Program-made: the position numbers and the translations under genes
Notes under the pieces: generated by a model
What the model saw: only the letters and a program-made list of their open reading frames with translations
Told to the model about the DNA's origin: nothing
The model's database searches: none
NCBI RefSeq assembly: GCF_020524355.2
Contig: NZ_CP129019.1
Location: 1,922,001-1,986,000, forward strand
Direction: 5' to 3'
Origin: Mesobacillus subterraneus
GTDB taxonomy: Bacteria > Bacillota > Bacilli > Bacillales > Cytobacillaceae
DNA: 64,000 nt
In this document: positions 63,860 to 64,000 of the stretch, piece after piece
How positions within the stretch are numbered: position 1 is the stretch's first letter
How the letters are laid out: each line of letters begins with the position of its first letter

Positions 63860-64000
63860 CTATTTTACAAAATGACAAATGTTCTCAATGACTTCTTTTT
63901 CCCAATGGTACGAATTAAAGGTATGATCTGCCCCAGCCACAATGTGGAGCTTCGCCTGCTCCTGGTAGCATTTCTCCTGATATTTTATGGAGTCCTTCAT
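63860..64000 (-). CDS. C-terminal end of an alpha/beta hydrolase (partial)
   Basis: The final 46 codons of a gene entering from beyond base 64000: MKDSIKYQEKCYQEQAKLHI, VAGADHTFNSYHWEKEVIEN, then stop TAG at 63860. The GADHTF motif with its His resembles the catalytic His of alpha/beta hydrolases such as the dienelactone-hydrolase group. The apparent ATG at the very edge is probably internal. Ends 22 bp before the SDR start, so the two could be co-transcribed. Confidence 0.6.
   Translation of the reverse strand: MKDSIKYQEKCYQEQAKLHIVAGADHTFNSYHWEKEVIENICHFVK

Overview
The window looks like a chromosomal segment of an aerobic to facultative, spore-former-type Bacillaceae, possibly near Mesobacillus (the genus is my inference). 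Supporting signs are strong AGGAGG-type ribosome binding sites with frequent TTG/GTG starts, SAM (S-box), BirA, Rex, LexA and sigma-B type control sites of Bacillus type, thermolysin-like protease, RsbR-type and KinB-like proteins, and a dispersed 37-bp intergenic repeat. No tRNA, rRNA, CRISPR array, prophage or insertion sequence was seen.

Region 1 (1-17 kb) is an acyl-CoA catabolism island, all on the minus strand: four acyl-CoA dehydrogenases, three SDR dehydrogenases, a split MaoC-type hydratase, a PaaG-like enoyl-CoA hydratase/isomerase, a quinone oxidoreductase, a hotdog thioesterase, an MBL hydrolase, an acyl-CoA ligase and a TetR regulator. A DUF3892 gene, an Fe/Mn superoxide dismutase and an M42 peptidase (plus strand) sit inside it. 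Four near-identical palindromes (consensus TACYNACYRGTHGGTATG) precede four transcription units and define a candidate regulon of the local TetR protein. No thiolase is present. Several of these genes are frame-broken.

Region 2 (17-33.8 kb) carries a methyltransferase, a DUF3900-type gene, sbcDC with a LexA-like box, an RsbR-like STAS protein, a GRDP-like protein with a Cys/Gly tail, a cold-shock gene, a KinB-like kinase, a DUF4145 gene, and the operon cstA / Cys-Cys-ending small protein / ArsA-like ATPase. It ends with a secreted M4 neutral protease.

Region 3 (34-42 kb) is an S-box-controlled methionine operon, metI-metC-yitJ-metH, whose last gene has an in-frame TGA. Region 4 (42-54 kb) is mixed: small membrane proteins, a VanW lipoprotein, MATE and DHA2 efflux pumps, a SGNH hydrolase, a DUF3231 gene, a TetR regulator divergent from the DHA2 pump with a 22-bp palindrome between them, a DUF2161 nuclease and a CoxG-like protein. 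Region 5 (54-64 kb) has an MBL hydrolase, an alpha/beta hydrolase, a sigma-B-type stress gene, bioY with a BirA operator, a second cold-shock gene, a secreted M28 peptidase, adhE with a perfect Rex box, a small unknown gene with an upstream cre site, an SDR and the end of a hydrolase.

At least ten reading-frame breaks were found, many of them single-base indels in short homopolymers. They may be assembly errors or real decay; three of them fall in one acyl-CoA dehydrogenase gene. Five short decayed gene remnants lie between genes, one of them only a weak candidate.
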